From the NCBI RefSeq assembly GCF_963674635.1, contig NZ_OY771475.1:2046001-2110000 (forward strand): a stretch of 64,000 nucleotides of DNA, read 5' to 3'. The notes under the pieces were generated by a model. The model worked only from the letters and a program-made list of their open reading frames with translations, searched no databases and was not told the DNA's origin. The translations under genes and the position numbers were made by a program. Positions 62,845 through 64,000 of this stretch are shown here, piece after piece. The stretch comes from Breoghania sp. GTDB taxonomy: Bacteria; Pseudomonadota; Alphaproteobacteria; Rhizobiales; Stappiaceae. Position 1 is the first letter of the stretch. Each line of letters opens with the position of its first letter.

Positions 62845-63288
62845 TTAGGTGAGCACCAAAATCTCTTCCAGAGCGCCCCTCAAACCGGGATCCAGCGGCA
62901 GCGGCTTTCGGCTTGAACGCTCCACATAGACATGGATGAAAAAGCCTTCCGCGCTGGCTGTATCCTCGTCATTGCGAAAGAGCCCGACCTCGTAGCGCAC
63001 CGAGGAGGTGCCCATATGCGCAACCCGGATGCCCGCGGTGATCACGTCGGGAAAGGCCATTTCCGCGAAATAACGGCAGCCGGTTTCCACCACCAGCCCG
63101 ACGCGCGCGCCGCCGTGAATATCGAGCACACCCTGCTCGATCAGCCAGCCGTTCACCGCCGTGTCGAAAAGCGAATAATGGACCACGTTGTTCATGTGGC
63201 CGTAAATGTCGTTGTCCATCCAGCGGGTCTGGATGGTTCGAAAGGCGCGATAGGCGGCGCGCGCGGAGGGTTTCGGGCGCGGGCTCAT
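62845..63288 (-). CDS. Acyl-CoA thioesterase (4HBT family)
   Basis: 147 residues from ATG 63288, with AAGGGGCGG upstream. Hotdog domain of the 4-hydroxybenzoyl-CoA thioesterase type: the catalytic aspartate lies in TRWMDNDIYGHMNNVVHYS and the middle helix pattern follows. It hydrolyses an acyl-CoA. It may accompany the 3-hydroxyacyl-CoA dehydrogenase gene that lies upstream on the same strand, 143 bp away. Confidence 0.9.
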   Translation of the reverse strand: MSPRPKPSARAAYRAFRTIQTRWMDNDIYGHMNNVVHYSLFDTAVNGWLIEQGVLDIHGGARVGLVVETGCRYFAEMAFPDVITAGIRVAHMGTSSVRYEVGLFRNDEDTASAEGFFIHVYVERSSRKPLPLDPGLRGALEEILVLT

Positions 63289-63388
63289 GTCCGCCCCTTC
63301 CGACATGCACTCGCGAACATGCGCGCGGGCTTTCGCGCGCGCCGGTCATTCCCCAACATCGTGTCTTCCCCCTCCCAGACAAGCCGCC

Positions 63389-63419
63389 CTCTCCCGTCCC
63401 TTAGCAGCGGACGGGAGAG
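63389..63419 (-). terminator. Hairpin downstream of 3-hydroxyacyl-CoA dehydrogenase gene
   Basis: CTCTCCCGTCC pairs with GGACGGGAGAG around a 9-nt loop, just after the stop at 63432. It lacks a T run on the minus-strand transcript, so terminator activity is only moderately likely. Confidence 0.45.
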
Positions 63420-63431
63420 AAGGGCGCATCG

Positions 63432-64000
63432 CTACAGGTCTTCCGCCTCTTTCAGCACCGCCTCCAGATTGGCGGCAGGCTCGATGCCGTGGCCTGAAGC
63501 ATCCGCCATGGCGGCAACGCTTTCAAGGAACGCCTCGCGCGGTTGGGCTGCCGCCCAATGCAGCGGGCCGCCCTTGAGTTTCGGAAAGCCGTAGCCATTG
63601 ACCAGCACGATATCGACATCGGAGGCGCGCGCGGCGATCCCCTCGCCCAACAACAGCGCTGCCTCGTTGACGATGGCCGCCATGATGCGGGAGATGATCT
63701 CATCCGCGGTGAATGTGCGCGGCTCGATGCCCTTGCGGGCCATCTCCTTCGCGATCACCTCTTCCGTCTTCGGGTCGGGCACCGGCTTGCCGGAGGCATA
63801 GTCGTACCAGCCGCTTCCGGTCTTGCGGCCGAAGCGCTCCATCTCGCACAACACGTCCGGGATCTCGACATAGCGGGCCTTGGGATCGCGGGTGGGCGCA
63901 AGGCGCTTGCGGCGGGCCCAGGCGATGTCGAGACCGGCCAGATCGTAGACCTTGAAGAAGCCCATCGCGAAACCGAAGTCTTCGATGGCCGCATCGATCT
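63432..64000 (-). CDS. 3-hydroxyacyl-CoA dehydrogenase, C-terminal part, cut by window edge
   Basis: The frame is open to the right edge, giving about 189 residues. It matches the C-terminal HAD domains of FadB/FadJ-like enzymes: IDAAIEDFGFAMGFFKVYDLAGLD, here shortened to MGFFKVYDLAGLDIAWARR, then ERFGRKTGSGWYDY and VLVNGYGFPKLKGGPLHWA. It is related to the gene at 17178 but differs at many positions, so it is a paralogue and not a duplicate. Whether an N-terminal hydratase domain is fused cannot be seen. Confidence 0.92.
   Translation of the reverse strand, partial: IDAAIEDFGFAMGFFKVYDLAGLDIAWARRKRLAPTRDPKARYVEIPDVLCEMERFGRKTGSGWYDYASGKPVPDPKTEEVIAKEMARKGIEPRTFTADEIISRIMAAIVNEAALLLGEGIAARASDVDIVLVNGYGFPKLKGGPLHWAAAQPREAFLESVAAMADASGHGIEPAANLEAVLKEAEDL

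Overview
The window is GC-rich, densely packed DNA with strong GGAGG-type ribosome sites, many 4-bp ATGA gene overlaps, TRAP transporters in place of ABC importers, a Tat-exported binding protein and two-component systems. This fits an alphaproteobacterium, most likely of the Hyphomicrobiales/Rhodobacterales type. That placement is inferred from style and gene content only; there is no rRNA or other marker gene here.

Region 1 (1-26400) is an acyl-CoA catabolic island. A cytochrome P450 (cut by the left edge) and an FkbM methyltransferase precede a DctPQM TRAP importer. A 13-gene minus-strand run (18488 down to 5473) encodes a nearly complete beta-oxidation pathway: acyl-CoA synthetase, three acyl-CoA dehydrogenases, enoyl-CoA hydratase, MaoC hydratase, 3-hydroxyacyl-CoA dehydrogenase, two SDR dehydrogenases, thiolase, nitronate-monooxygenase-like flavoprotein, thioesterase and a histidine phosphatase. 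Divergent from it are an enoyl-CoA hydratase, an APH-type kinase and a TAXI-TRAP importer, then a TetR regulator and another enoyl-CoA hydratase. A 16-bp palindrome, consensus CCTGACnnTTGTCAGG or close to it, occurs five times, each time at a promoter-like position of this island, including in front of the TetR gene. The island therefore looks like one TetR regulon that imports and degrades an unidentified carboxylic acid. The separate kinase and ACAD10/11-type dehydrogenase suggest that a hydroxyacyl-CoA is phosphorylated and then dephosphorylated on the way.

Region 2 (26600-37540) is a nitrogen/amino-acid flavoured segment: amidase, DUF2848 protein, a second DctPQM TRAP system, a DUF1445 (D-glutamate cyclase-like) protein with a divergent LysR regulator, an M20 amidohydrolase, a D-alanine-D-alanine ligase, an HpaR-like MarR regulator and a class I glutamine amidotransferase.

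Region 3 (38000-49310) is a phosphorelay and glycan-synthesis cluster. One operon encodes a receiver protein with a multi-CxxC zinc-ribbon output module (TackOD1-like), a processive family-2 glycosyltransferase, a HlyD-like membrane-fusion protein and an HPt protein. Around it lie two stand-alone receivers, a PAS histidine kinase with FixL-type residues, a second HPt protein and a hybrid histidine kinase. AT-rich intergenic stretches set the cluster apart. This is the best candidate for an undescribed system: polysaccharide synthesis apparently gated by a phosphorelay, with no PilZ domain visible.

Region 4 (49320-62540) is an envelope and efflux segment: a DUF454 membrane protein, MacB and MacA, an OmpR/EnvZ-type pair co-transcribed with a NodT-type outer-membrane factor, and an RND pump with two adaptor lipoproteins. 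The right edge carries a 4HBT thioesterase and the C-terminal part of another 3-hydroxyacyl-CoA dehydrogenase. No tRNA, rRNA, insertion sequence or CRISPR array was recognised.
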